Below are positions 1 through 14,069 of a stretch of 42,500 nucleotides of DNA, one piece after another (position 1 is the stretch's first letter; each line of letters opens with the position of its first letter). The translations under genes and the position numbers were made by a program. Source of the DNA: Neocallimastix lanati (nom. inval.) (Eukaryota > Neocallimastigomycota > Neocallimastigomycetes > Neocallimastigales > Neocallimastigaceae); assembly GCA_016946835.1 (NCBI GenBank), contig JACVTC010000111.1:40001-82500 (forward strand), written 5' to 3'. The notes under the pieces are model-generated. The model was not told the origin of the DNA and did no database searches. It was given only the letters and a program-made list of their open reading frames with translations.

Positions 1-35
1 TTTTTTAATTAAAAAAATTGAAAAGTTGATGTCAC

Positions 36-76
<41 letters not shown>

Positions 77-1866
77 TTTTTTATTTTATATATAATTTTT
101 TTTATATATAATTTTTTTTTATAGATAATTTTTTTTTATACTTTTTTAATGGTTGATTTTTATGATTTCTATTCTTAAACTAATAAACTAATAATAAAAT
201 ATAAAAATAAAATAAAAAAATTAGAAATGTTAACAATAATAATTAATAATAATAATAATGATATTCTATCATATGAATAATAATATAAACCTTCATATTA
301 ATAATAATATAATTATTTATAATAAAATAAAATAAAAGTTTTTTTTTTTTTACTTTTTTTTTAGTTTTAATTAATTAATATTAAGCAAATAAAAAAAAAG
401 ATCCTTATAATTAAAATAAATAAAATATTTATTAACAACTAAAACATTTTAATATATAAAAAAAAATATGATGATGAAGCTCCATTGTTTTTTTTTTTTT
501 TATAAAATTTTAAAGAGTTCCTAGTTTAAAGTATATTAAAAAAAAATTTAATAAATATATAATTATTAATAACTAATAATTAATAAATAATGAGTATTAC
601 TATTTTTATTATAATGATTGTTGTTGTGATGATTTATTGTTATGATTAATTATTATTGTTGTTGTTGTTGCTGTTATGATTTATTAGTATTATTATAGAG
701 TATAGAATATAAAATATAGTTAAAGTATTTATTATGTGGACTGAATAAAATAAAATAAAATAAAAAAATTTTTAATATGAATTTTTAAAAACTAACTTTA
801 ATTTAATCTCCTTTCGTGATAATTAAAACTAATAAAATGAAATAAAAAAAAAAAAAAAGAAAAAAAGGAAAAAAATCATTACTATGGAATGAAACATTTT
901 TTTCTTTTTTTCTAAAGATTTATAACCATAATAATATTGTAGATTAAAATAATAAAAAGATGGTATAAAAAAAAAAAAACAGCCATAATTTTACAATAGA
1001 TGGTAATATGACTTTGTAAAAAAAGAAAAAAAAAATTGGTAAAAAAAAATATTTCAATAATTTTAAATATTTATTTAATTTATTTTTATATATTTAATTT
1101 ATTTATTTAATTTATTTATTTAATTTATTTATTTATTAAATTAATTTTTATTTATTTTTATTTATTTTTGTTTATTCATTTTTGTTTATTTATTTAAATT
1201 TATTTCATTTATTTATTTATTTTTAATTTAATTTTAATTTTTTTTAATTTTATTTATTTTTAATTTATTTTTAATTTAATTTTAATTTTTTAATTTTTTA
1301 ATTTTATTTATTTTTTATTTTATTTTGTTTCAGTATAAATTAAAAAGATAGAATGTGTGACATTTTTTTTTTTAATAATTTTAATTTATTTATTTATTTA
1401 TTTAACATCTATTTATATTTATATTATATTTATTTAATTAATTAATAACTATCTATTTATTTATTTTATTAAAATTAATATATAGTATTATACCAACATA
1501 TAAAGAATACAAAAAAAAAAAAAGGAATAGAAATTAAATATATTATACATCACTATAAAATTAAAAAAAAGAAAAAAATTAGATATATATAGAAATTAAA
1601 TAAAGTCATCAAAAATAATATTATTAAACTAGTTTAAAAAAAAGAAAGAAATAAAAATGAAAAAAAAAAAACAGCCAAAACTTACTATACATGGAAAAAA
1701 ATAATAGATTTAGAATAAAAATAAAATTAAAATAAAATTAAAATAAAATAAAATAAAAAATTTAAATTAAAATAAATAAAAATAATAATAATAATAATTA
1801 AAAATTACTAAAAAAAAATTACTAAAAATTAAATAAGAAATTAAAATAAGAATAAAAATATTACAA

Positions 1867-1901
<35 letters not shown>

Positions 1902-1984
1902 GGAAAGATAAAAAAAAAATTAAAACTTTCAAATTCTTTTTTTTTTTTTTTTTTACTTTATTAATATTATATTTACATTTTATA
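1..1984. other. AT-rich gene-free stretch
   Basis: No coding pattern, RNA gene or intact mobile element is visible here. The sequence is made of A- and T-runs (for example a T-run near 49-69), ATTT/AAAT quasi-repeats around 1070-1320 and AAT triplets around 1860-1900. Open frames that occur are products of the low-complexity sequence. Confidence 0.7.
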
Positions 1985-2345
1985 TTATATTTATATTTGC
2001 ATTTATATTTATTTATATTTATATTTATATTTATATTTATATTTATATTTATATTTATATTTATATTTATATTTATATTTATATTTATATTTATATTTAT
2101 TATATTTATATTTATATTTATATATATTTATGATATTTATATTTATATTTATATTTATATTTATATTTATATTTATATTTATATTTATATTTATATTTAT
2201 ATCTATATTTATATTTATATTTATATATATTTATGATATTTATATTTATATTTATATTTATATTTATATATATTTATGATATTTATATTTATATTTATAT
2301 TTATATTTATATTTATATTTATATTTATATTTATATTTATATTTT
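1985..2345. repeat. TTTATA hexamer satellite array
   Basis: About 360 bases are almost entirely the hexanucleotide ATTTAT/TTTATA. The array is interrupted three times by nearly the same variant, TATATATTTATGATATTTAT, near 2121, 2225 and 2270, so it probably grew by amplifying larger blocks as well as single hexamers. An open frame running through it would encode only alternating Ile/Phe/Tyr and is not a gene. Confidence 0.9.
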
Positions 2346-2837
2346 ACATTTACACATTTATACATTTATATATTCATATTTGATTTGATCAATATTAAAT
2401 GATTTCCAAAAAAAGAAAGAGAACTAAAATAAAAAAAAAAAATTTTTTTTTTCTTAATTTAATTTTATTAAAATTATTATTATTTATTACTATTATTTTA
2501 TTATTCCTTTATTATTATTAATATTATATTTATTATTATTTATACTACGAATTCAATCCTTTATTATTATTATTATTATTTATAATACGAATTCAATCTA
2601 AATTATTATTTTATTATATTTATTAATATTATTATTATTATTATTATTATTGCTACTACGAATTTAATCTAAATTATTATTATTTATTATTTAATAATTT
2701 TTTTTATATTTATATTTTTTTTCCTTTTTAAGCAATTATACTAGATTCATTAATGCATATTATTTGATATAAAATTTTTTATTCCTTTTTTAGTATCTCT
2801 CATTATTTATTATTTTTATTATCTGTTATTTCTGTTA
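2346..2837. other. AT-rich gene-free stretch with TTA runs
   Basis: TTA/ATT triplet runs dominate. A short phrase containing ACGAATTCAATC recurs near 2547 and 2587, with a variant near 2656, so small local duplications are present. No gene is visible. Confidence 0.6.
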
Positions 2838-3020
2838 TTACTACTACTACTACTACTACTTATTATTATTATTACTATCTGATATTACTACTACTACTTA
2901 TTATTACTACTACTACTACTTATTATTATTATTACTATCTGATATTACTACTACTACTTATTATTACTACTACTACTACTTATTATTATTATTACTATCT
3001 GATATTACTACTACTACTAT
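2838..3020. repeat. 60-bp higher-order triplet repeat, about 3 copies
   Basis: Blocks of CTA/ACT and TTA triplets are arranged in a 60-bp unit that contains the non-triplet marker ACTATCTGATATTACT. The bases 2881-2940 and 2941-3000 are identical and the next copy begins at 3001. This is a higher-order repeat made from simple triplets. It has no coding content. Confidence 0.9.
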
Positions 3021-4866
3021 TTTTATTATTATTATTATATGTTTATTTTTTTTTTTTTTTTTTTTATTTTGTCAAATAATTTTCATATTATAATTCATTT
3101 CTAATGTTATAAACTTATTTCTAACTTTGAAATTATTTTTTTCTAATAGTTTAGGTTACTTTTTTTTTTTTTTTTTTTTTTTAATCGATCTAAATTATTA
3201 ACTGTAATCATTATTATTGATTTTTATTTTTATTTTCAAATAATAATAATAATAATAATTATAATAATAATAATACTATTATTTATTATAATTATTATCA
3301 TTTATTATTTTATTATTTTTATTATTAAACTTTAATCTTTTATTATTATTATTATAATTATTAAAACTTAACTTTTAATCTTTTATTAGTATAATCATTA
3401 ATATTATTATTTATTATTATCTGTTATTAATCATCTTTTTTTTTTTTTTTTTTTCTAATTAATTAATTTTAATTTTAATTTTTTTTTTTTTTTTAATCTT
3501 CATTAATTTATTTTCCATTTATATCCATTAATTATTATTGTTTTTTTTTAAAACTTTTTTTTTTAAATTTTTTTTTAAATTTTTTTTTTTTTTGTACACC
3601 TTCACCTGGAATAAATCAATCTATCGATAAATAAATGATTAATTGATTGATTTCCTTATTTACTATTATTATTACTATTATTTATTTATTATTACAATAA
3701 TAATTAGATTATATTTATAATAAGATTTAATTACTACTATTATTTATTATTATAAATTTTAATTATTATTATTATTTATTATTATAAATAAATTTTAATT
3801 ATTATTATTATTATTATTATAAATACAATTTAATTATGATTTATTATTATTTTTTTTATATCTTTATAACCATATATAGTATATATGTTCTTTTTATGTA
3901 TTTTTTCACATAAAAAAAATTTTATATAATAGCAATAATAATAATAATAGTAATAATAATAGTACTCATAATAAATAATAATAAGTAAATAGTAAAAGTA
4001 TTTAGCCTAAAGGAAAATGGGAAAATAAGAGAGAGAGAGAAAAAAATTTTTTTTTTTTTTTTTTCCATTTTATTTTCCATTTTATTAACTTTATTATCAT
4101 CTTCTCCATTCTCATTTTGTATATCTCTATATCTATATATTATAAATTTCATTATTATTTATATTTATATATATATATATATATTTTTTTTATAGAATAT
4201 TATTTTATTTCATTTTTCTTTATTTTCTTTTTATTTTAATTCATTTTTAACTTTATATTCTATTTTTTTTTTTTCGGTAATAAAATAAAATTTTATTTCT
4301 CACTATTTATATAATGGTCTACAAAAAAAAAAAAAAAAAAAAGTATACATAGTATACATAAAAAAAAATATATATATATAAAATAAAAATAAAAATAATA
4401 AAAATTATATTTTCCAAAAAGAAAAATTATAGTTTTTTTTGTATCTCATTAAAATTTTCCATCTTATTTTGGTATTTCCATTTATTATTATTATTATTAT
4501 TATTTTTTTTTTTTCAAAAAAAAAAAAAATATTAAAAAAAAAATAATATCATTATATTATTAATATATTATTAATAAATACTTATTCTATGGATAATTAT
4601 TTTTTTTTAAATGGAAAAAAAAATAAAATAATAAAAAATAAAATAATAAAAACTAAAAAAAAATAATAATAATAGACTTTTAGGGCATTGTAACATTCTC
4701 TTTTTTTCTCTCTCTCCAATTCTATTCTCTTTCCTAACAAATGAATTGTATTGCTTTTTTTTTTTTTTAATGAATTAATAAAAATAGATAGAATCAATTA
4801 ATTGAATGAATAGATATTCATTCATTGGATGACCTCTCGATCTATTTAATTCATTATAATTTAATA

Positions 4867-4897
<31 letters not shown>

Positions 4898-5138
4898 GAT
4901 AATAGAGATTATAATCTTTTTATTATTATTATTATAATAATCATTAACGAATAGAGATGGTAATCCTTTTATTATTAGTATTATAATAATCACTCAGTGA
5001 AATATAATCTTGCTGTTATTATTGTAATCACTAACTAAGAGAGATTGTAATCTTCTTATTATTAGTATTATATATAAAATAGTATTATATATAAAATAGT
5101 ATTATATATAAAATATTTTTTTTATTTATTTCTAACAA

Positions 5139-5186
<48 letters not shown>

Positions 5187-5243
5187 AGAGAAAAAATATA
5201 GATATAGATATATAAATTGGGAAAATTATATAAAATGATAATA

Positions 5244-5275
<32 letters not shown>

Positions 5276-5372
5276 ATAAAAAGAGAGAAAGAAAGAGAGA
5301 GAATATATATTTTATTATTATTTATAAATATGTTTTTATAAATATGTTATTATTTTTTTAATTTTATTATTA

Positions 5373-5413
<41 letters not shown>

Positions 5414-5950
5414 AAAATATATATTTATATATTACTTTTCCTAAAAAAAAATAAATAATTTTTTTTGGTGGAGAGTGTTAAAAAAAAAAAAAAAAATAAA
5501 ATTTTTTATTTTTAATTTTTAGTGACATTTAAATATATAATATGCCTTAGATTTATATAGTACTATCTTTTTATATAGTATATATAAAAAGATATATTAT
5601 ATATATATATATTATTATTATAATTATTTTTATTTATATATATTTTAAATATAATCTTGGTTTATATAATATATCTAGATGTATATTTAAAATATTTATC
5701 TCTAAATTATTTAAAAAAAAAAAAATTTACTTTTTTTTCAAAAAGTAAATCTAACCTTTTTTGATAAAGGAAATAATATATCATAAATAGTATTGATTTT
5801 TTTTCTTTCATTGTATTTTTACAGAATTATCCATTACTTTTAAAATATCCAATCCTAATCATTATTTTATTATTACTATTATTATTATTATTTTTTTTTT
5901 CAAAAAAAGAAAAAAATATAAAAAGTATATATTTATAATATTTATTTGAT

Positions 5951-5989
<39 letters not shown>

Positions 5990-6532
5990 TAATGCCTTAT
6001 TTCGATTATTCATTAACATTAAAAATAAAATAAAACAAAATAAAATAAAAAATTAAACCATTAAAAGTATTTTATATAAAATATATATATATCTATAAAT
6101 ATTTTTAATAAAATATTTCTACATTCAGTTTAATTAACTTTTCTTTCTTTCTTTCTTTCTTTTTTTTTTATTCTTATTTATTTATTTATTTATTTATAAC
6201 TACACAATAAAAAAAAAACAATAAATAAAATATTTTTAATTAATTTTATGTAATGATAATTCATATTGATACATTTAAAAGTGTTTTTTTTTAAAGTTAA
6301 TATTTCATATGGAGAAATAAATCTTCTTTATTTATGTATCTATTTATTTAAATATAAATATTTATAATATAACTATTTATATATTGAATTTTTAATATTA
6401 ATATTTATGTATATATTCCTATTTATATATATATATTTTAATATTATTTTTACACTTTTCTTTTTATTTTTTTTTAATTTTTTTTTTATTGTTCTAATTT
6501 TTTATTCTGATTCTCTTCATTCAATACATAAA

Positions 6533-6597
<65 letters not shown>

Positions 6598-7488
6598 GTA
6601 GGATTTCTTTTTATTCGATTACCAAAGTTAAATCATACACTCAACAATTGAAAAAAAAAACTATGAATAATTTTAATTGTAATGGAAGGGTTAAAGTTTT
6701 TTTGATTTAGAAATGTATTTACTCCTTATTCCATATATATTCATTTTATAGAATTTTTCTCCTTAAAAAAAAAATTAAAATAAAATAATAAATAATAAAT
6801 AATTATAAAAATAAAATAATAATAAAATAAATTTAAATAATGAAACAAATAATATAATATAAAAAAAATTTCCATAAATAATAATTACTCTTGATAATAA
6901 TTGAAATAGGTTGATATAAATAATTTTTTTTTTTTTTTTTTTTTTTTTTTACTATTATTTATCGTCATATAATTTATTTTTTTATTATGGCTACAACATC
7001 ATTAAAAATTCCTTCAAATTATTATTATTTTTTTTTTTTTTTCAATTATTTAACTTTTTTTTTTTTTTTTTCATTTTTTTTATTTACATAAATTGAAATG
7101 TACAAATAGGTAGCAAATAGGTTAACCATTTATAGTTAATATTTTAACTTTATATACAAAAAGATGTTTTATATACAGATAACTATAAAGGTATATATAG
7201 ATTATGTATATATTCGATAAATGAAAAAGAATTAGATATATATTAAATATATATTACTGAATAAATTAAAAATAAAATTAAAATTAAAAAAAAAATAAAA
7301 AAAATTGCCTAATTGTTGACCTTTTTTTTTTTTCATCCCAACCTTAAATTTAACCTTTTTTTTTTTTTTTAATTTTAATTTTAATTATTATTTGGTGATT
7401 TGGACTTTTTTATTTATCTATATTTATCTATATTTACTTATTTATATATATAATACAATTTATATAATATATTTAATATATATATTTT

Positions 7489-7520
<32 letters not shown>

Positions 7521-7725
7521 AATATTTTTTTTTTTTTTTTGGTAAATTTTATTTATCAATTTAACCAACCAACCAACCAAACAAACAAAATCTCTAGAAG
7601 TAGAAAAAGGAAGAAGAAAACTAAAATAAAAAAAAAAAAATTTTTTTTATTGACTCATCATTCCTTCCTTTTAATAAAATATTTATAATAAATATATAGT
7701 ATTACTATATATATATATATATATA
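3021..7725. other. AT-rich gene-free stretch with microsatellites
   Basis: No gene is visible. It holds long homopolymers (43 A at 5141-5183), AT dinucleotide runs near 5380-5410, GAAA/AGAG runs at 5246-5300, three copies of a 17-bp unit around TATTATATATAAAATAG near 5067-5115, CTTT and TTTA tetramer runs near 6142-6196, and an AAT run of about 20 triplets at 6532-6598. Open frames here encode poly-Asn, Phe/Ile or Lys stretches and look like artefacts. Confidence 0.65.
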
Positions 7726-7959
7726 TTTTACATTATTAGTATATATATATATTTTACATTATTAGTATATATATATATTTTACATTATTAGTATATATAT
7801 ATATTTTACATTATTAGTATATATATATATTTTACATTATTAGTATATATATATATTTTACATTATTAGTATATATATATATTTTACATTATTAGTATAT
7901 ATATATATTTTACATTATTAGTATATATATATATTTTACATTATTAGTATATATATATA
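7726..7959. repeat. 26-bp minisatellite, nine perfect copies
   Basis: The unit is TTTTACATTATTAG followed by a 12-base TA run. Nine copies start at 7726, 7752 and every 26 bases to 7934, with no substitution seen between copies. A longer TA run flanks each end. Perfect identity suggests recent expansion or ongoing homogenisation by slippage or unequal exchange. Confidence 0.95.
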
Positions 7960-8307
7960 TATAATTTTTTTTTATTATTATTTATTTTATTTTATTTTTT
8001 TTTCTTCTATGAATCATTCATTTTTTTTACCTCCTATGAAACTGATATATTCTCTGTGTATATATAAAAAAAATTTTACATGCATAAATATATGTAAGGT
8101 TAATCATTAATTATCATTTATTATATTTTTATTATAGTTTTATTATATTTTTATTATATATTTATTATATTTTTACTTTTATTAATATACTAAATAATGA
8201 AAAAAAATAAAAAAAAATAAAACTTTTAATATTAATAATAATAATAATATTATTATTAATATCGATGATAACATTTTAAATTTATTATAAATTATTATTT
8301 TAAAATG

Positions 8308-8340
<33 letters not shown>

Positions 8341-8402
8341 TAATTCATGAAATAATTTATAAAATTTAGTTTTTCATTTTTTATTATTTTTTATTATCTA
8401 TG

Positions 8403-8481
<79 letters not shown>

Positions 8482-9286
8482 TTATTATTATTTAATTATT
8501 ATAATTATTATTATTATTATAAATATTATTATTATTATTATTTTTTCATTTTCATTTTCAAATTTTATTTTTATTATTTTTTTGTATTTTTATCTTTTTT
8601 AATATTTTTAATATTATTATTTTTTTTTTATTAATATAAAAATTTTTATATTATTTTTTTTAAATTATAATTTATATATATAGATTTTTTTTTCAAATAT
8701 TTTGATATTTAGATATTTATGGGAGAGATTTATTTATTATTGTAATCTATTTATTTATTAGGTAATTTTTTTTTTTGAATTAAATTGAATTGAATCTATG
8801 TTTTTAATTTTTTTTTTATTTTTACTTTACATTATTTTATTATTTATTATTTATAACTTTATTATTTTATTATTTTTTTTATTATATATATATATATATA
8901 TTTATCTAGAATATTAAATTATACATTAATTTACTGAAATATTATTTTAATACAATATATTATATTTAGTGAATAGTACTTATTTTTATTAAAAATTATA
9001 TATATATATATATATATATATTTTATTTCTCTAATTAATATAAAATAATTAACTAAAATAATAATCATATATATATATATATATATGTATATACGTATTT
9101 TTATTAAAGAAATAAACATATAAATATATAAATATATAAAAATAATATTATGATAATTATTATTGATCGATCGATGAAATATATAACTATATAACTATAT
9201 AACTATATAAATATATATATTTTTTTGAATTGATCAAAGAGTTAAGGTAATTTAAAAAACCACTTTTTTTTTTTTTTTTTTTTCTG
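7960..9286. other. AT-rich gene-free stretch
   Basis: No gene is visible. It includes an A-run near 8309-8338, a CTTT tetramer run that switches to CTT triplets (about 8402-8479), TA runs near 8885, 9000 and 9067, and a four-fold ATATAACT repeat near 9180-9208. Confidence 0.65.
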
Positions 9287-9341
9287 TTGATATTTCTCGT
9301 TATGTCTATGCCTATGTTCATGTCCAAGGGAGAGATACTAA

Positions 9342-9379
<38 letters not shown>

Positions 9380-10071
9380 TATCTTTCATATCTTCTAAGA
9401 AGACAGAATTTCAACGATGGGAGAAGGTATCCACAAAATTCGATGGTTGATTTAATTCATTTCGGTTCCATGGGCCAACTAATCAACTAATCATTCAGTA
9501 AGTATTTCTCTCTCTCTGTCTCTTATATATTAAGCATACAATGAATAGGAGAGTAAAAGTAGGAGTTACTAAAAAAAAAAAAAAAAATAAAAAAAAAACT
9601 GTAATAATACAAATATTATACTTTAGGTTACTTTCATGATAAATTGATTTGTTTAAAAAGAATAAGTTAGTAACCTCCCTTTCTACTTTGAACTCGGGAG
9701 TCCATGTTTCAAATTAAAATAATTAATCTCACTTATTCCTTTCATTTTCCCGATGGCCTCACCTCAGGTTTCAATGTCAATGTTAACTGATCAATTTGTC
9801 TTAAATGGTCATTTCTTCCTTTCTTTCTTTCTTCCTTCCTTCCTTTCTTTCTTTCTTTCTTTCTTTCTTCTTTCCTTTTTTTTTTTTTTTTTTTTTACTT
9901 TTTTTTTCACTTATAATAATTAAACCTGAACCTGAACCTGAACCTAAAGTGAATCTAAAGAGGGAGTTAGCAGTGGTCACTTAGATAGATCATCATTGAT
10001 ATTGATTGATCATTTTTAATTCATTACTGTAAAATATGAACATCATTGATCGATCATTAATTTCCTTACCG

Positions 10072-10105
<34 letters not shown>

Positions 10106-10339
10106 ATGGATATCCATACCAAATGGTTTAATTTAATTTTTAAATATCTCTTAACTACCCAACCAACCGCCTTCCTTTTTTTTTTTTTTTTTTTTGCTTC
10201 ATTTAGACAAAGTCCCTCTTCCTCCTCTCATCAAAGCAAAAAAAAAAAAAAAATATCCATAATTTTGTACTTCTTATTTGAAATTTGAAACGGTTGGATT
10301 CAAGATATCTTTGAATCAAGGGGAAACCTTATTTTTGTG

Positions 10340-10380
<41 letters not shown>

Positions 10381-10650
10381 AATTAATGATGTCCTCCTTA
10401 ATCATAAAAATTCTTAGAGCACCTAAAAAAAAAAAAAAATTCAACTAAAAAAAAAAAAAATTCAACTAAAAAAAAAAAAAAATTCAACTAAAAAAAATTT
10501 CAAACCATCCCCATTCCCATCTACAGGAATCTTTTATTAATTCTCTGATCAGATCAACTTAGAAATGATCTTTAAGTTATTTTTCATTTTTTTTTTTTTT
10601 TTTTGGGAATGAATTGATTGCTTTTGATCCTTTCTCCCTAACCATAGTAA
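9287..10650 (+). pseudogene. Island of broken coding relics
   Basis: The base composition rises and codon-like sequence appears in short pieces. One frame from about 9287 reads VDISRYVYAYVHVQGRDTKS and then enters a T-run. Past the run, another frame reads SSKKTEFQRWEKVSTKFDG. At 9922-9984 a frame beginning KPEPEPEP continues to a stop. Around 9740-9830 both strands have short open coding-like stretches, so the strand there is unclear. The pieces are separated by long T- and A-runs and CTTT/CTTC microsatellites. I do not recognise the protein. The pieces may be exons of one dead gene or several unrelated relics. Confidence 0.35.
10427..10497. repeat. About 21-bp tandem repeat, A-run plus TTCAACTA
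   Basis: An A-run of about 13-15 bases followed by TTCAACTA is repeated three times, followed by a shorter fourth A-run. The copies differ in A-run length. It lies inside the relic island and has no coding content. Confidence 0.8.
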
Positions 10651-11122
10651 GTAGCTTCTTATAATATAATTCTTTAAAAAAAAAATATTAAAAAAAAAAA
10701 AAAAATAAAAATAATCTCCATGAAAAGTAATTCAACTATATATAAATACTTTATTACTCTCAAATCATAATTTATAAATGATTACAAAATAAAAAATGAT
10801 GAAAACATCCTCCTCTTTTTTCTAATCTTTAAAAATTATTTTTTATTTTTTATTTTTTTTTTTATAGTTAATACCACTAATATTAATTAAAAAATAGAAT
10901 ACATTTTTTTAATGCTGTCAATCAATTATTTCCTTTTAATTAATTTTTTTATTTCTTTTATTATTATCCTTACTAAAATTGGAATGTGTAATCTCAATCG
11001 ATATATATATATATATATATATAAAGAAAAAGAAAAAAATAAAATAACGTATATAAGATTGTACTCTCTTATCCATTTTTTATATAATTTTTATTAAATA
11101 ATTTTAAATACATCTTTTATCT

Positions 11123-11158
<36 letters not shown>

Positions 11159-11356
11159 CTTTATATTTAATTTTTATATTTTATTTTATTTTTTTTTTTC
11201 ATATTCATCAACATGCATATACTTCTATAAATATTATATACATATATAGATATTATTTACTAATAAGTATAAAGATAAATATAATAAATAGATCTTAAAA
11301 ATTATCAATTATTAAATGATACAAGTTGCTAACTAGGAAAAAACCCTTTATCCATC

Positions 11357-11408
<52 letters not shown>

Positions 11409-11925
11409 TCTCCTATGTGATGGATAAATTCTGAATGTTATTATTCAATTTTTCTTTCCTTTTTAATTATTATCATCATAAAAAAAAAAAAAAAAATAAT
11501 ATAATAAAGAATGGTATAAATAGTAATGTATTAATAATAATTATATTATTATTATTATTGCTAATAAATATTAGTAAAATTTATAATTATTAATTAATAA
11601 ATAAATAATTATATTAATAACAATAGAATTGATTAGCTTTTTATTTATATATTGGTAAATTAATAATAAATAAGTAAAAATAAAATAGATCATTATATTC
11701 TAAGATTAAATAATTATATTAAATAATAAAAATAAAATAAAATATTTTAAACTTCATATAAAAATATATTCTACCTATTCATGAAATCTATACCATGAAA
11801 ATCTATTTTGTATTATGGAGAATATTAAAAAAATTTTTACATCCTAATTGATGGGAAAATGGGTAATTACCAAAAAAAAATTTTTGTTATTATAAAAATT
11901 AATAAATAAATTAATAACTGAATAA

Positions 11926-11970
<45 letters not shown>

Positions 11971-12530
11971 ACATAAATATTTTTTATAATTTTATGTAAA
12001 AGTTTTCATTGAAAAGGATTAAAAATTTAAACTTAAAATAAAAGTCCTAATCATTTTAAAAATTAAAAATTAGTTCCATTGTTTTAATTGACATATTAAT
12101 ATGCATATTATGAATAGAATTAGAATTACATTTGTTCCAGTTATTATGAGTATCCAATTTTCATTATTTTTAAAAAAACAAAAAAAAAAAATAAAAAAAT
12201 GTTTATTAATAAATTTTTTTTTCATTTTTTTTAATTTTTTTAATTTATTTTAAATTTTTAATTAAATTTAATTAAAATTTTTTAAATTAAAAAAATAAAT
12301 TAAAAATAAATTAAAAAAATAAATTAAATAAAAATTTTCCATTTAAGATAAATTAAAATTAATAAAAATTTTTTTAATTTTTTTTTTTTTGTTTTTTTTT
12401 AATTTTATTTTATTATTAAAAATAATAAAATATAAAAAATTTTATTATAAAAGGAAAAAAAAAAATTTTTTTTTAATAATTAGTTTTGACTTGATTTAAT
12501 TTAGATTGAATGATTATTGGAATAAATATA

Positions 12531-12573
<43 letters not shown>

Positions 12574-14069
12574 GAAATGAAACATAGAATAAAATAAGAA
12601 ATAGGAAAAAGAAACCTTTAAAATAAAAATAAAATAAATAAATTAAATAATAAAAAGATAGGCTTTGAAAAAAAAAAAAACTATTTTTAAATAATAGAAT
12701 ATATATAAATGAATAAATAAATAAAATATTAAAATCTTAATACTTTGTAAATGAATATAAAATAAAAACAAAAAATAAATATATCTATATTAGTATATGT
12801 AATATATATAAATAAAATTAAAGTAAACTCTATACATTGTATTTATGTAACATATAAATTAAAATAAAATAAATAGTAGAATATTGAATATAATATAAAA
12901 TACAGATTGAATAAAATAAAATAAAATAAACAGTGAAGTAATATAAAAGAGTTAAGTATTAATTAAATTGAAATAAAATATAATAAGGATTAAAGATAGA
13001 AAAAAAAATCATTAAAGTGAACTCTCTCTTCCTTCCTTCCTCTCCATATAATGTATATATATATATAAAAAATAAAGTTTATGCATAAAATAATATATTA
13101 TGTAAACATAAACTATAAATAATATATTTATAAACTATACATGAGGCTTTATTTCAATTTTTTAATTGTTTAATTTTTTTTTAATTTTTGATTTTCGATT
13201 ATTGAATGATCAAATAGAAATAAAATTTAAATAATAATAATAATAATAATAAAAACAAAAAAATAATAAAAAATAATAATAAATAATAATAATAACAAAA
13301 AATAATAATAAAAAAATAATAAAATTAAATAAACTTGAAACAATTTAAATTAAAATAATTAATTTAAAAATAAATTTTTTTAATTTTTTTTGTTACAATA
13401 GAAAAAACAATAATTAAAAATAATAAAAAAAAAAAAAAAAAAAAAAATTAAAAAATAGAAGAAAAGTAAATTTTAAAAAAAATTTTTTTTTTTCCTTTTT
13501 TTCCTTTATTTAATTTTATTTTATGTTGATTTTTTTATTTTAATTTTATTTTAATTCTGTTTTAATTTTATTTTAATTTTATTTTAATTTTATTTTAAGT
13601 TTGTTTGATTTTAGTCAGTTTAAATTTAGTTTTTTTTTTTTATCTTCAAAAAAGGAAATTCAATATATACAAAAATTTATGATACAACTATTATCATACA
13701 TTAAAAATAATAGTAATACTAATAATAATTAATATTTAACAAATAAACAATAAACAATAAAGTAAATAAAAAATATTTATACATATAAAGTCAAATTTAT
13801 TTATGATATTCTTCTTTTTAATAATACTAATAATATTGTTTATCTATATTTAATATATCATAAATAATTTGTAATTTTAATCATAATTAATAATAAATAA
13901 TATAAAAGGTAAAATTAAATATAATAATGAATAATAATAATTACATTTTTATAGAGTAATAATTACATTTTATAGAGTAATAATTAACATATTTTACAAT
14001 TGTAATTACATATTTAATAATAGTAATTATATATCATATAATAATAAACTTCTTTTTTTTTTTTTTTTT
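10651..14069. other. AT-rich gene-free stretch
   Basis: Nothing gene-like is visible. It contains T-runs near 11126-11158, a 45-base A-run at 11359-11403, an AAAT tetramer run near 11925-11966, a TA run near 12539-12564, AAT runs around 13230-13330 and TTTTA quasi-repeats near 13540-13600. Confidence 0.65.

Noticed and set aside
1997-2236. Open frame of alternating Ile/Phe/Tyr
   Set aside because: It is a translation of the hexamer satellite and has no protein character.
4597-4993. Two overlapping minus-strand open frames
   Set aside because: They are low-complexity (poly-Asn, poly-Lys) with no recognisable domain; probably chance.
6407-6601. Short open frame ending in about 20 Asn
   Set aside because: It is made from T-rich sequence and an AAT microsatellite, with no codon bias or homologous feature.
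8401-8480. CTTT/CTT tract as a CRISPR-like or promoter element
   Set aside because: It is a plain tetramer-to-triplet microsatellite without spacers or a nearby gene.
9922-9948. CCTGAA hexamers as possible telomere-like sequence
   Set aside because: There are only about four units, not a canonical telomere repeat, and they read as Pro-Glu codons in a coding-like fragment.
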